NCBI RefSeq assembly: GCF_003012935.1
Contig: NZ_PUDR01000005.1
Coordinates: 1 to 64,000 of the forward strand
Length of the DNA stretch: 64,000 nucleotides
DNA from: Pannonibacter carbonis
Lineage (GTDB): Bacteria; Pseudomonadota; Alphaproteobacteria; Rhizobiales; Stappiaceae
Direction of reading: 5' to 3'
This document shows positions 11,896 through 20,129 of the stretch, piece by piece (the first letter of the stretch is position 1; the number at the start of each line of letters is the position of its first letter). A program made the position numbers and the translations under genes. The notes under the pieces were generated by a model. The model was not told where the DNA came from. It worked only from the letters and a program-made list of their open reading frames with translations, and searched no databases.

Positions 11896-12225
11896 ATGTC
11901 GGAAACCGATCCGCTTATCCAGGCCCGCCAGCACATCGAGAAGCACCTGATCAAACGGGCCTCGACCGATGCAGCCTTCCGTGACCTGCTGAAGTCCAAC
12001 CCGCATGCGGCCATCAAGGAACTGATCGGCACTGACCCGATCCCGTCCTACAAGATCACCGTCATCGAGGAAGCGCCGGGCGAAGCAGTGCTTGTGCTAC
12101 CGCGGTCCATCGCACAGGACGAGTTGCCGGATGAACTGCTCGACCTTGCATCGGGCGGCACCAGTTTCTCGGCGTTCGTCCTCTACGGCCCCCCTTATCC
12201 GAAGGGCCAGGGCTGCAAGAAGTGA
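11896..12225 (+). CDS. NHLP-family RiPP precursor-like peptide (orphan)
   Basis: The 109-residue product looks like a ribosomal natural-product precursor with a nitrile-hydratase-like leader peptide. The leader has an N-terminal helix, the repeat-typical ASTDAAFRDLLKSNPHAA near 25-42, a strand KITVIEEAPGEAVLVLP, and a C-terminal LPDELLDLASGG ending in the double-glycine cleavage motif. A 21-residue core follows, starting TSFSAF and ending GQGCKK. ATG 11896 is preferred over 11878 because AAGGAG sits 7 bases upstream. No radical-SAM, YcaO, lanthionine synthetase or peptidase-type ABC transporter occurs in the window. It could also be a domesticated leader-like protein with another role. Confidence 0.82.
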   Translation: MSETDPLIQARQHIEKHLIKRASTDAAFRDLLKSNPHAAIKELIGTDPIPSYKITVIEEAPGEAVLVLPRSIAQDELPDELLDLASGGTSFSAFVLYGPPYPKGQGCKK

Positions 12226-12233
12226 CATGAACT

Positions 12234-12263
12234 GACTTGACCTTGCATCAGCAAGGTCAAGTC
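12234..12263. terminator. 13-bp perfect hairpin after NHLP gene
   Basis: GACTTGACCTTGC (12234-12246) pairs perfectly with GCAAGGTCAAGTC (12251-12263) around an ATCA loop, 8 bases after the NHLP stop. There is no T-run on the plus strand, so it may stabilise the mRNA end or act as a processing site rather than be a classical terminator. Confidence 0.55.
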
Positions 12264-12335
12264 CGGCCCACCTTCCGCGTCGCATTGGTGACGCCGAGCG
12301 GGTGCGGACCGCCAGAATTTTTGGCAACAGACAGA

Positions 12336-12365
12336 CGGGCAGAACTGACGCTCTGCCCGCTTTTT
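12336..12365 (+). terminator. Rho-independent terminator, plus strand
   Basis: CGGGCAGA (12336-12343) pairs with TCTGCCCG (12352-12359) and is followed by CTTTTT. It would end transcription that reads through from the NHLP gene, before the convergent usg gene. Confidence 0.75.
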
Positions 12366-12381
12366 CATGCGCCCGTCGGCG

Positions 12382-12654
12382 TCAATGGATCAGGAATTCG
12401 CCCTTGGCGTAGCGCACGTCCATCGGGCCGATCAGATCCTTGTGGGCGACACGGACCGAGTGGATCAGAGCCTCGATCTCCCGCTCCCAATAGGCAAGGA
12501 AGCGGCGCAGTTCGGGAAATTGCGGCGCCTTGTCCTCGGTCTGCCAGAGAAAACTCTGCAAGAGCGCCGGATGGTCCGGCATGCGGTACAGGATTTCGGC
12601 GGTCAGAACGCCATAGCCAGCAAACTGGCGGCGAAAACTTTCACTTGCCTGCAT
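12382..12654 (-). CDS. usg: Usg family protein
   Basis: The 90-residue product matches the alphaproteobacterial Usg family, named for an ORF near the tryptophan gene trpF. It shows GYGVLTAEILYRMPDHP in the first third and a C-terminal half with FLAYWEREIEALIHSVRVAH. The length is that of the family. Proposed regulation of trp genes is historical and unproven. No trp gene is nearby here. It is single, and its upstream gap (12655-12785) is AT-rich and probably holds its promoter. Confidence 0.8.
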   Translation of the reverse strand: MQASESFRRQFAGYGVLTAEILYRMPDHPALLQSFLWQTEDKAPQFPELRRFLAYWEREIEALIHSVRVAHKDLIGPMDVRYAKGEFLIH

Positions 12655-12785
12655 GGGTCACCTCATGACGTGGTTGCCACAGCAAAAGTGTCACGCCAGC
12701 AAAGTAAACAGACAACTAAAAAATCAGCATATCACTTTAAAATTCAATATGTTAGCAGCCGGTTACCTTGAGTGCTGCCAGCCGT

Positions 12786-13169
12786 TCAGTTACCGATCGG
12801 ACCGCCGAGGGACTTGAGATAGGCAACGAAAGCGTTGATCTCGTTCGGCTCCAGCATCAGCTCCGGCATGTTCTCGTGGCCGGCGACAATGCCCTCGGCA
12901 AGGCTCTCCTCCAGTTGCTCGACCGGATAGCGCTTCCACAGGTCGCGGAAGGCCGGGGCCGTCACCATCGGGCTTGTGTCGTCGCGGCCAAGCGCATGGC
13001 AGACAGCGCAATTGACTTCGGCAATCCCCCGGCCAAGTTCCACGGCCTTCAGGTCCGATGCAGCATCCGGCTGCGGTGACGGTGCGGCGGTGACACTCCC
13101 CCCTATCAGGGCCAGTGCAAGACCAAGCGCCAGCAACACGCCGCCTGTGCGGCCGATTTCGAATCGCAT
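12786..13169 (-). CDS. Small class I cytochrome c
   Basis: The 127-residue precursor has a signal peptide (hydrophobic 10-24, cleavage near VTAAP) and one haem c site CAVCH at 54-58, preceded by an ELGRGIAEVN helix. The distal ligand is probably Met101 in GHENMPELML. The rest is a short class I fold, so it is a periplasmic electron carrier of about 10 kDa after processing. No oxidase or dehydrogenase gene adjoins it, so its partners are unknown. It is divergent from the MoxR gene. Confidence 0.9.
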   Translation of the reverse strand: MRFEIGRTGGVLLALGLALALIGGSVTAAPSPQPDAASDLKAVELGRGIAEVNCAVCHALGRDDTSPMVTAPAFRDLWKRYPVEQLEESLAEGIVAGHENMPELMLEPNEINAFVAYLKSLGGPIGN

Positions 13170-13419
13170 GAACCTCTCCCCGTCATTCTGCGGTGAAGGT
13201 GGGCGGCGCGCGTCGCCACAGCAAGTCCGGCAAAACCCCGAGGCAAGATGGTGCCGGCACTGACATGTCCCGGGCCTGAGACGGTTTCAGCGGCGCTGTC
13301 GCATTCACCGCTGCCCAAGTTCAATGCCGCCTTATATGCTGCGCGGGCGGGAGCGCCCGCCAACAGCTGCCCGCCCGGCGACCGGGGATGGACGGCAGCG
13401 ACACATGCCGGGAGACCCC

Positions 13420-14382
13420 ATGACGCCGACCCCTCACGCGCCCAGCGCCCTGCCCGCCTCCATCGATGCCACCCTGGGGCTACTCACCAGCGGCGGCTAT
13501 GTCGCCGACCGGGCCTTGGCAACCGTGCTGCATCTGGCCCTGAAGATGGGCCGGCCTCTGTTTCTGGAAGGCGAGGCCGGCGTCGGCAAGACCGAGATCG
13601 CCAAGGTTCTGGCGGCCACCCTCGGCCGCGATCTCATTCGCCTGCAATGCTATGAGGGGCTGGACATTTCCGCCGCCGTTTACGAGTGGAACTACGCCGC
13701 GCAGATGGTGGAAATCCGCGTTGCCGAAGCCTCCGGCGACACCGACCACAGCGCCCTGTCGCGCTCCATCTTCGATGAACGCTTCCTGATCAAGCGCCCG
13801 GTGCTCCGGGCACTTGAACCCTCGCTGAAGGGACCGCCGGTGTTCCTGATCGACGAGCTGGACCGCGCAGACGAAGCCTTCGAAGCGTTTCTGCTGGAGG
13901 TTCTGTCCGACAATCAGGTGACGATCCCCGAACTCGGCACCATCCGCGCCGCCGAGCCGCCGATCGTCATCATCACCACCAACCGCACCCGCGAGATCCA
14001 TGACGCGCTGAAGCGGCGCTGCCTCTATCACTGGGTCGACTATCCGGATGCGGAGCGGGAACTCGCCATCGTCCGGGGCAAGGTGCCCGGTGCCTCGGAA
14101 CGGTTGACGGCGGAGATTGTCGCCTTCGTCCAGCGCCTGCGCGCCACCGAAGACCTGTTCAAGCAGCCGGGCGTCGCCGAAACGCTGGACTGGGCCACGG
14201 CGCTGACCGAGCTCAACGAACTGGCCCTTGATCCCGACATGGCCTCCGACACGCTGGGCGTGCTGCTGAAATACCAGGACGACATCGAGCGGGTGCGCGG
14301 CTCACGCCTGCGTCAGATCGTCGAGGACATCCGCAAGGAAGGCGCCCGCGACCTCGGCCAGCGCCCGGCCGGCGGGGCCTGA
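13420..14382 (+). CDS. MoxR-type AAA+ ATPase
   Basis: The 320-residue ATPase has Walker A GEAGVGKT at 51-58, Walker B VFLIDELDRAD and the MoxR-typical EAFLLEVLSDNQVTIPE. MoxR proteins act with VWA proteins as chaperone-like modules that mature metalloenzymes or complexes. The open frame begins at 13324, but ATG 13420 with GGGAG 5 bases upstream is the better start. The VWA partner begins 4 bases after its stop. The pair resembles CoxD-CoxE of carbon monoxide dehydrogenase loci, but no such dehydrogenase is present in the window. Confidence 0.9.
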   Translation: MTPTPHAPSALPASIDATLGLLTSGGYVADRALATVLHLALKMGRPLFLEGEAGVGKTEIAKVLAATLGRDLIRLQCYEGLDISAAVYEWNYAAQMVEIRVAEASGDTDHSALSRSIFDERFLIKRPVLRALEPSLKGPPVFLIDELDRADEAFEAFLLEVLSDNQVTIPELGTIRAAEPPIVIITTNRTREIHDALKRRCLYHWVDYPDAERELAIVRGKVPGASERLTAEIVAFVQRLRATEDLFKQPGVAETLDWATALTELNELALDPDMASDTLGVLLKYQDDIERVRGSRLRQIVEDIRKEGARDLGQRPAGGA

Positions 14383-14386
14383 GCCG

Positions 14387-15625
14387 ATGGTGACCGCGGG
14401 ACCGGTGACGACAGAGGCCGATCGGCGCGGACGGATGGTGGAGAACATCGTCCATTTCGCCCGCACCCTGCGCCGCGCCGGACTGCCCGCCGGACCGGCC
14501 ACCGTGGTGGAAGCCGTGCGCGCGGTCGAGGTGAACGGCATCGAGAGCCGCGACGACCTTTACTGGACGCTGCATGCCCTGTTCGTGCAGAAGCGCGAAC
14601 ACCGGGTGCTGTTTGACGAGGCCTTCCGCATCTATTGGCAGAGCCGCGGGCTGATCGAGAAGATGCTGGCGATCCTGTCGCCTGTCGCCCCGCCGCGTGC
14701 CGCCCCTGAAAAGGCCAAGGCCGGCCAGACCCGCGTGTCCCAGGCCTTCCAGGCCGCGCGCGAGCGGCGCGAGACGCTGGCCGAGCAGCCCGAGGTGGAG
14801 GTGGATGCCCGCTTCACCGTGTCGGGCCGCGAACTGCTGCAGGCCAAGGACTTTGCCCAGATGACCGCCGCCGAGATCGCCGAGGCGAAAGCAGCGCTGA
14901 GGGCCATGCGGATCCCGAAGGACATGATCCTGCATCTCCGCCAGGTCGCGGCCCCGCGCGGCCAGATCGACCCGCGCCGCACGCTGCGCGCATCCCTGCG
15001 CGCGGGCGGTGCCATCATCGACCTGAAGCACCGGGCGCGGCAGGAAAAGCTGCCGCCCATCGTGGCGCTCTGCGACATTTCCGGGTCGATGAGCCAATAC
15101 AGCCGCATCCTCCTGCATTTCCTGCATGGGATGACAGAGACCCGGCGCGACGTGCACACGTTCCTGTTCGGCACGCGGCTCACCAATGTCACCCGCTCGC
15201 TGCGCATGAAGGACCCGGACGAGGCGCTGGAAGCGTGCTCGGCCGGTGTCGCCGACTGGTCCGGCGGCACGCGCATCGCCACGGCGCTGCACCTGTTCAA
15301 CCGCCACTGGTCGCGCCGGGTGCTCTCCGGCGGACCGACCGTGCTGCTGATTACCGACGGGCTGGAGCGGGAGACCGACGAGGATCTTGCCCGCGAGATG
15401 GACCGGCTGCACCGCTCCTGCCGCCGGCTGATCTGGCTCAACCCGTTGCTGCGCTTCGACGGCTTCGAGCCCAAAGCCCGCGGCATCCGCGCCATGCTGC
15501 CGCATGTGGACGAATTCCGCGCCGTCCATTCGCTGGAGGCCGTCACCGATCTGGTGAAGGCTCTTTCGGGAACCGGAAATACGGACGCGAAGGTTGATCC
15601 CAGAGCCTGGCTCGGGGTGCGGTAG
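14387..15625 (+). CDS. VWA domain protein, CoxE-like
   Basis: The 412-residue protein has an N-terminal helical region (residues 1-200, starting near MVENIVHFARTLRRAG) and a von Willebrand A domain with the metal site CDISGSMS near 228 and LLITDGLE later. This is the CoxE family pattern. It partners with the MoxR ATPase 4 bases upstream, and together they probably remodel or activate a target complex. The target cannot be read from the locus. Confidence 0.88.
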   Translation: MVTAGPVTTEADRRGRMVENIVHFARTLRRAGLPAGPATVVEAVRAVEVNGIESRDDLYWTLHALFVQKREHRVLFDEAFRIYWQSRGLIEKMLAILSPVAPPRAAPEKAKAGQTRVSQAFQAARERRETLAEQPEVEVDARFTVSGRELLQAKDFAQMTAAEIAEAKAALRAMRIPKDMILHLRQVAAPRGQIDPRRTLRASLRAGGAIIDLKHRARQEKLPPIVALCDISGSMSQYSRILLHFLHGMTETRRDVHTFLFGTRLTNVTRSLRMKDPDEALEACSAGVADWSGGTRIATALHLFNRHWSRRVLSGGPTVLLITDGLERETDEDLAREMDRLHRSCRRLIWLNPLLRFDGFEPKARGIRAMLPHVDEFRAVHSLEAVTDLVKALSGTGNTDAKVDPRAWLGVR

Positions 15626-15647
15626 CGACGACTTTACGACTGTCCAG

Positions 15648-15665
15648 TTTTCGTATATACAAAAA
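15648..15665. promoter_or_regulatory. Palindrome upstream of brnT, candidate BrnA operator
   Basis: The 8-bp palindrome GTATATAC (15653-15660) is flanked by a T-run on the left and an A-run on the right, making an imperfect 18-bp palindrome that ends 3 bases before the brnT start. BrnA antitoxins repress their own promoters. Position and symmetry fit an operator overlapping the core promoter, but binding is inferred. Confidence 0.5.
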
Positions 15666-15668
15666 CCG

Positions 15669-15917
15669 ATGCGTCTGATCGTCTGGGACGAACCGAAACG
15701 GGCGTCCAATCTGGCCAAGCATGGCCTCGACTTTGCGGATCTGGATGAAGCGTTCTTTCTGAACTCGCTTGTGATCCCGTCGCGCGGCGGTCGGTTTATG
15801 GCCATTGGGCGTTTGCTGGACGGGACAATTGCCGTTGTTTTCACGGTGCTCGGAGCCGAAGGGCTTTCGGTCATCTCCATGCGCCCGGCAAGCCAGAGGG
15901 AAAGGAGCCTGCTGTGA
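15669..15917 (+). CDS. brnT: BrnT family type II toxin
   Basis: The 82-residue product matches BrnT, a ribonuclease toxin with a RelE-like fold. It begins MRLIVWDEPKRASNLAKHG, the family's opening pattern, and ends ISMRPASQRERSLL, corresponding to the conserved ISAR...ER tail. ATG 15669 is chosen over the upstream in-frame start at 15594, which would overlap the VWA gene. Its stop overlaps the GTG start of brnA, the usual toxin-first arrangement of this module. Confidence 0.88.
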   Translation: MRLIVWDEPKRASNLAKHGLDFADLDEAFFLNSLVIPSRGGRFMAIGRLLDGTIAVVFTVLGAEGLSVISMRPASQRERSLL

Positions 15918-16201
15918 CCAGACCTCGGAAACCTCCACTCCGGCCCGCGCCATCCCTTGACCCAGATGCACCAGAGGCGAGCGAAACGGAACTTGCGGCC
16001 GCACGACCCTTTGCCGAGGTGTTTCCAGACCTCGCCGCCGCCATGCGCAAGAACCTTGGCGGTCGGCCGAAGGCAGACACGGTGAAGCTGCCGGTGTCCT
16101 TGCGACTGGACGCAGATGTGGTCGATCATTTCCGGCAGTCTGGCGCAGGCTGGCAATCGCGCATGAACGCCGCACTGAGGAAGGCCGCCGGTCTCGACTG
16201 A
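15914..16201 (+). CDS. brnA: BrnA family antitoxin
   Basis: The 95-residue antitoxin starts with GTG at 15914 inside the brnT stop region, with AAAGGAG 6 bases upstream. A proline-rich N-terminus of about 55 residues would wrap the toxin. The C-terminal part, GRPKADTVKLPVSLRLDADV followed by HFRQSGAGWQSRMNAALR, is the ribbon-helix-helix-like DNA-binding region of BrnA. It neutralises BrnT and represses the operon. It is followed at once by the convergent lrgB gene. Confidence 0.88.
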   Translation: MTRPRKPPLRPAPSLDPDAPEASETELAAARPFAEVFPDLAAAMRKNLGGRPKADTVKLPVSLRLDADVVDHFRQSGAGWQSRMNAALRKAAGLD

Positions 16202-16217
16202 GCAGCTGCAGGCCTCG

Positions 16218-16943
16218 TCAGAACACCCAGCCCCAGACGAGCGGCAAGAGCAGTGCAGTGGCAAGCGCGTTGAGGCCCATGGCAAGGCCGGCGAAGGCAC
16301 CTTCGAGATCGCTCATCTGCAGCGCGCGCGCCGTGCCGATGCCATGCGCCGCCGTGCCGATGGCAAGCCCGCGCGAGGCCGGATCGCGCACGCCGAGGAG
16401 CGTCAGCAGCAGAGGGCCCAGCGCGGCGCCGATCACCCCGGTGATCATCACCAGCACGGCGGTGAGCGAGGGCAGTCCGCCGAGCTTGTCGGCAATGCCC
16501 ATGGCAACGGCAGCCGTGACCGACTTCGGGGCGAGCGAGGCGAGAATGTCCGGCCCGGCCCCGAAAAAGGCACCTATGGCCACCGCCGTTGCCGCCGCCA
16601 CCGCGCCGCCGGTGATGAGGCTGACCGTGATGGCAAGGGCCGAACGCCGCACCCGTTCGATCTGCCGGTAGAGCGGCAACGCCAGCGCCACGGTGGCCGG
16701 TCCGAGCAGGAAGTGGACGAACTGCGCGCCCTCGAAATAGGTTCGATAGTCGGTGCCGGTGACGAGCAGCAAGCCAACCAGCAGGAGCACGGCGAGCAGC
16801 ACCGGATTGGCCAGCGGGCTGAAGCCGGCTTTTGCCGAGATCCACATGCCGCATTGATAGGCGATCAGCGTCATGGTCAGCGCCGTCAGCGGGCTGGCAG
16901 CGAGATAGACCCAGAGTTCGGTGAGGCTGGCCGGCGCGCTCAT
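16218..16943 (-). CDS. lrgB: LrgB/CidB-type membrane protein
   Basis: This 241-residue inner-membrane protein has about seven or eight hydrophobic segments and the family stretches TGTDYRTYFEGAQFVHFLLG, SVTAAVAMGIA and IGTAAHGIGTARAL. LrgB works with LrgA in murein hydrolase control or metabolite (pyruvate, glycolate) transport, depending on the organism. It overlaps lrgA by 4 bases. The bacterial role of the pair here is not shown by context. Confidence 0.9.
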   Translation of the reverse strand: MSAPASLTELWVYLAASPLTALTMTLIAYQCGMWISAKAGFSPLANPVLLAVLLLVGLLLVTGTDYRTYFEGAQFVHFLLGPATVALALPLYRQIERVRRSALAITVSLITGGAVAAATAVAIGAFFGAGPDILASLAPKSVTAAVAMGIADKLGGLPSLTAVLVMITGVIGAALGPLLLTLLGVRDPASRGLAIGTAAHGIGTARALQMSDLEGAFAGLAMGLNALATALLLPLVWGWVF

Positions 16944-17323
16944 GGCCGGTCTCCCGTCTCGCCCGTGCCCTCACCCGCCCGGGCCCGCTGGCGCCGGGTG
17001 AGCAGATGCATCAGGAGGCCGGTGACGGCGATGGCGATCAGCGTGCTGCCGAAGAGGGCTGCGCCCAGCGCCTTCGCCTCGCGCGCGATCAGCCCCATAT
17101 GCAGCACGACGCCGACGCCGGCGGGAATGAACAGCAGCGACAGGTTGGAGAGAAACGCATCCCCCACCCGCGTCAGCCCCTCCGGAATGCCGCCCCGGAT
17201 GACGAGCCCGGCAAACAGCAGGATCATGCCGATCACTGGCCCCGGCATCGGCAGGCCAAGCCCAACGACAATCAGCTCGCCCGCGAGCTGGCAGACGAGA
17301 ATGACAGTGAGATAGAACAACAT
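16940..17323 (-). CDS. lrgA: CidA/LrgA-type holin-like membrane protein
   Basis: The 127-residue protein has four hydrophobic segments and the family signature LPMPGPVIGMILLF and LLFIPAGVGVV. It is the small partner of LrgB, overlapping it by 4 bases. Together they form a two-gene operon on the minus strand. The C-terminal tail is Arg/Gly-rich and looks cytoplasmic. Confidence 0.9.
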   Translation of the reverse strand: MLFYLTVILVCQLAGELIVVGLGLPMPGPVIGMILLFAGLVIRGGIPEGLTRVGDAFLSNLSLLFIPAGVGVVLHMGLIAREAKALGAALFGSTLIAIAVTGLLMHLLTRRQRARAGEGTGETGDRP

Positions 17324-17432
17324 CGCCCGCTCCGGCCCCTTCAGGAATCAAGGCTCCAGAGTGTCCGGGCCAGCCGTCAGGCACAAGGTGGCAATGCGGC
17401 GCGGGAGCGTCCGCCTTGTTGAGCTGCCCGCC

Positions 17433-17990
17433 TTACGGCAGCGCCACGACCGGCGTGTTTACGGCGACGCGGTGGAACAGGTCGGCGATGTCGTCGTTGT
17501 GCATGCGGATGCAGCCGTAGGAGACCGGGCGGCCGATGCTGTCGGGGCGGTTGGTGCCGTGAATGGCATATTCGCCGCCAGACAGGGTCAGCGCGGCAAT
17601 GCCCATCGGATTGTTGGGCGCGCCGCCGGGAATGCGGTCCGGCAAGGACGGGATGTCACGCTTCACCTCGGCCGGCGGGATCCAGGCTGGCTTCACGTAT
17701 TTGCCGTCGACATAGGTCTGGCCGGTCCAGCTCTTGCCGCGCTTGCCGACTGCGACAGGATAGGCAAGCGCCCTGCCCTGCCCCACGACCAGATAGAGCC
17801 GCCGCTCGCCATTGCGCACGACGATGGTGCCGGGGGCAAAGCGCGGGTCCTCGAAATGCACCAGCGTGCCGCCAGCATGGGCCGGGCTGACCGTTGCCGG
17901 GCCAAGACCGAGAAGTCCGAAAAGCGCAAGACATGCGCCATATGTAACGAGGCAAAGCCTCCGCCCACCGTGATTTGCTGCCATTTCCAT
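17433..17990 (-). CDS. L,D-transpeptidase (YkuD/ErfK family)
   Basis: This secreted enzyme forms meso-diaminopimelate cross-links in peptidoglycan or attaches proteins to it. After a signal peptide ending near SPAHA come about 155 residues of YkuD domain, with AIHGTNRPDSIGRPVSYGCIRM containing the catalytic HGT and SYGC cysteine motifs. The frame is open to 18050. A start at 17990 (MEMAANHGG) places the signal sequence normally, though no strong ribosome site decides it. The gene is single. Confidence 0.87.
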   Translation of the reverse strand: MEMAANHGGRRLCLVTYGACLALFGLLGLGPATVSPAHAGGTLVHFEDPRFAPGTIVVRNGERRLYLVVGQGRALAYPVAVGKRGKSWTGQTYVDGKYVKPAWIPPAEVKRDIPSLPDRIPGGAPNNPMGIAALTLSGGEYAIHGTNRPDSIGRPVSYGCIRMHNDDIADLFHRVAVNTPVVALP

Positions 17991-18079
17991 CCGCCGCCTG
18001 AACCAGACAAGACTGGCGGCAACACTAGCAGTACCCCGTCCGCGCGGCACCCGGCGGCGGGCGATATCTGAACAAAGGG

Positions 18080-19192
18080 TTAATTGGTTGCGTCAGCGGG
18101 CCGGAAGGCGCCGTCGCGCCAGTCATAGAAGGCATAGCCCGGCATGTCCGCATCCCCGTCCGGGGTGAAGGCGACAGGGCCGATCACCGTCTCGAACCGG
18201 CCTTGCTGCAAGGCCGTTGCGACCTTGGCGAACTCCGTGTCTCCGGCATCAGCTACAGCCGCCGCATAGAGTTCGAGTGCGGCATAAGCCGGCAAGGTAT
18301 AGCCCAAAGCCTCGTCCTTGCGAGTGCGCAGGCGTTCAACGATGTCCTGGGCGGCGGCAAGTCCCGTCGCATCGGGAAGGAAGCTGACGCTGATGCCGCT
18401 GGCAGCCTCACCTGCGGCAGCACCATAGTCGGTGCTCATCACCGCATCGCCGGCAATGACGGGCACGTTCAGCCCGAGCCCGGCAAGTGCAGCCTTGAGA
18501 TTGCCCGTATCGGCAGCATGGGCGGCGATGAAGACGGCGTCGATGGTCTCGCCCTTCAACGTGGAGGCAAGGCCGCGAAAATCCTTTTCCCCCGGCTCGA
18601 AGGTCAGGTTGACGGCCTCGCGCAAACCGCCGGCATTGATCTTTTCCTTCACTGCATCGGACAGCGCCTTGCCATAGGCACTGCGGTCCGCGATCAGCGC
18701 GACGCGCTCCGTGCCAAACTGCTTCAGGAGCAGATCGGCAAGCGCTGTCGCCTGTGCGTCGTCGCGCCGCGCCAGACGGAACAGGCCAGGGCCGGCACGA
18801 TCCTCCGTCAGACGGGGCAACAGGGTCGCCGGGCTGATCTGGATGATCCCGGCCTCGGCATAGACCTTGGCAGCTGCCAGCGAAGCTGCCGAGCAGACGT
18901 GACCGACGACAAGGCGAATCTTGCGGCCAACCAGCTGGTTGGCGACGGCTTCGGCCTTTTTCGCCTCGCAGCCATCGTCGACCGCTTCAAGCTTCAGCTT
19001 CTCGCCCGCCACCCCGCCACGGGCATTCAGATCCGCGATCGCCTCGCGCACGCCCGACAGCAGCTGCTGGCCAAGGGGAGCAAAGGGCCCGTTGAGGGGA
19101 GCAGCCACTCCGATGGCGATATCCGCCATGGCCAAGGGTGCCCAGAGGCTTGCCAGAACCACACCTGTCGCCGCCGCGATCCCGCGCTTCAT
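18080..19192 (-). CDS. Branched-chain amino acid-type ABC substrate-binding protein
   Basis: The 370-residue periplasmic protein has a signal peptide (MKRGIAAATGVVLASLW to AMA) and a leucine/isoleucine/valine-binding-type fold, with IGVAAPLNGPFAPLGQQ near the mature start and VVGHVCSAASLAAAKVY. No permease or ATPase genes are adjacent, so it is an orphan binding protein. The open frame runs far upstream to 20074, but that extension is antisense to the flavin reductase gene and is not coding. ATG 19192 with GGAACGGGG before it is the evident start. Confidence 0.9.
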   Translation of the reverse strand: MKRGIAAATGVVLASLWAPLAMADIAIGVAAPLNGPFAPLGQQLLSGVREAIADLNARGGVAGEKLKLEAVDDGCEAKKAEAVANQLVGRKIRLVVGHVCSAASLAAAKVYAEAGIIQISPATLLPRLTEDRAGPGLFRLARRDDAQATALADLLLKQFGTERVALIADRSAYGKALSDAVKEKINAGGLREAVNLTFEPGEKDFRGLASTLKGETIDAVFIAAHAADTGNLKAALAGLGLNVPVIAGDAVMSTDYGAAAGEAASGISVSFLPDATGLAAAQDIVERLRTRKDEALGYTLPAYAALELYAAAVADAGDTEFAKVATALQQGRFETVIGPVAFTPDGDADMPGYAFYDWRDGAFRPADATN

Positions 19193-19513
19193 CCCCGTTC
19201 CGATCCTCAATCGCTTGCCAGTCAGCGCTGGCCTCAATCCGACGTTCCGTGTCCTAGTATCATCCGCGCGGACAAACCGCTGCAACCAGACATGATTTTT
19301 TTGCGTGGCTGACACTTTACCGCAACCAAAAGACCGGTCCGGGGTGCAAGTTCGGCAAGGCCGCGTTATATCCTTGCCGCCATACTGGCTTTCGCCACCG
19401 GACAGCCTGAGAAATACTCTGGCCGATGAGTGCATTGCCCCCGTGCCGAGCTTGCTGCCAGGCCACATTTTCGCGCGTTGACCGCAAGACGCAAGGGAAA
19501 GACCTTTTCGCCC
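19193..19513. other. Divergent promoter region with inverted repeat
   Basis: This 321-base gap separates the divergent binding-protein and flavin-reductase genes. It holds an inverted repeat, CGGCAAGG (19353-19360) and CCTTGCCG (19372-19379), with 11 bases between, which could be a regulator site. A run of seven T lies near 19290. I see no gene in it. Confidence 0.4.
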
Positions 19514-20068
19514 ATGTCTGCTCCTAACAAGCCTGCTCCTAACCAGCCTGATCCGACTGCACTCGCAGGCAAGGCCGCTGCCCTGCCGGCGCTCGACATC
19601 GCCCGTTTCCGCGAGGCGATGAGCCGAATCGCCACCGCTGTCCATGTTCTGACGACGGACGGCGTCAGCGGGCGCTGCGGCGCGACCGTGTCCGCGGCCT
19701 GCTCGCTGACCGACAGCCCGCCTGCTCTGATCGTCTGCGTCAACCGCTCCAGCCGCATCCACGCGGCCGTGATGGAGAACCGGGTCTTCTGCCTCAACAC
19801 GCTGGCCGGACACCAGAGCGGGCTCTCGGACACGTTCGCCGGCCGCAATGGCGCGGACATGGAGCCGCGCTTTGCCAGCGCCGAATGGATCACCGGCGCA
19901 ACCGGAGCGCCCGTGCTGGTCGGCGCCTTGATGAGCGCAGATTGCAGCCTGTTGCAGACCCACGATGTCGGCTCGCATTCGATCTTCATCGGCGCGCTGA
20001 AGGATGTGCGACTGGGCGAGGCGCATGACGCCCTGATCTACAAGGCCCGCGCCTATCACAGCCTCTGA
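19514..20068 (+). CDS. Flavin reductase family protein (HpaC-like)
   Basis: The 184-residue protein belongs to the FMN-binding flavin reductase domain family, small partners that supply reduced flavin to two-component monooxygenases. Recognisable parts are FREAMSRIATAVHVLTT, the substrate/flavin loop GATVSAACSLTDSPPALIV and SHSIFIGALKDVRLG near the end. ATG 19514 is preferred over 19430 because the extra N-terminus is basic and unlike the family. No monooxygenase gene adjoins it, so its partner is unknown. Confidence 0.88.
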   Translation: MSAPNKPAPNQPDPTALAGKAAALPALDIARFREAMSRIATAVHVLTTDGVSGRCGATVSAACSLTDSPPALIVCVNRSSRIHAAVMENRVFCLNTLAGHQSGLSDTFAGRNGADMEPRFASAEWITGATGAPVLVGALMSADCSLLQTHDVGSHSIFIGALKDVRLGEAHDALIYKARAYHSL

Positions 20069-20129
20069 GGTCAACCGCGTCCTTATGGTGCTGGTTGGGC
20101 GATGCGCACCTCCCCCTGGAAACCTGACT

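Noticed and set aside
16126..16974. A 282-codon minus-strand frame overlapping lrgB and brnA
   Set aside because: It is out of frame with lrgB, whose product has family motifs and membrane helices; the alternative product is Arg/His-rich.
19193..20074. Upstream in-frame extension of the solute-binding protein to 664 residues
   Set aside because: The extension is antisense to the flavin reductase gene, and the signal peptide begins at 19192 with a ribosome site.
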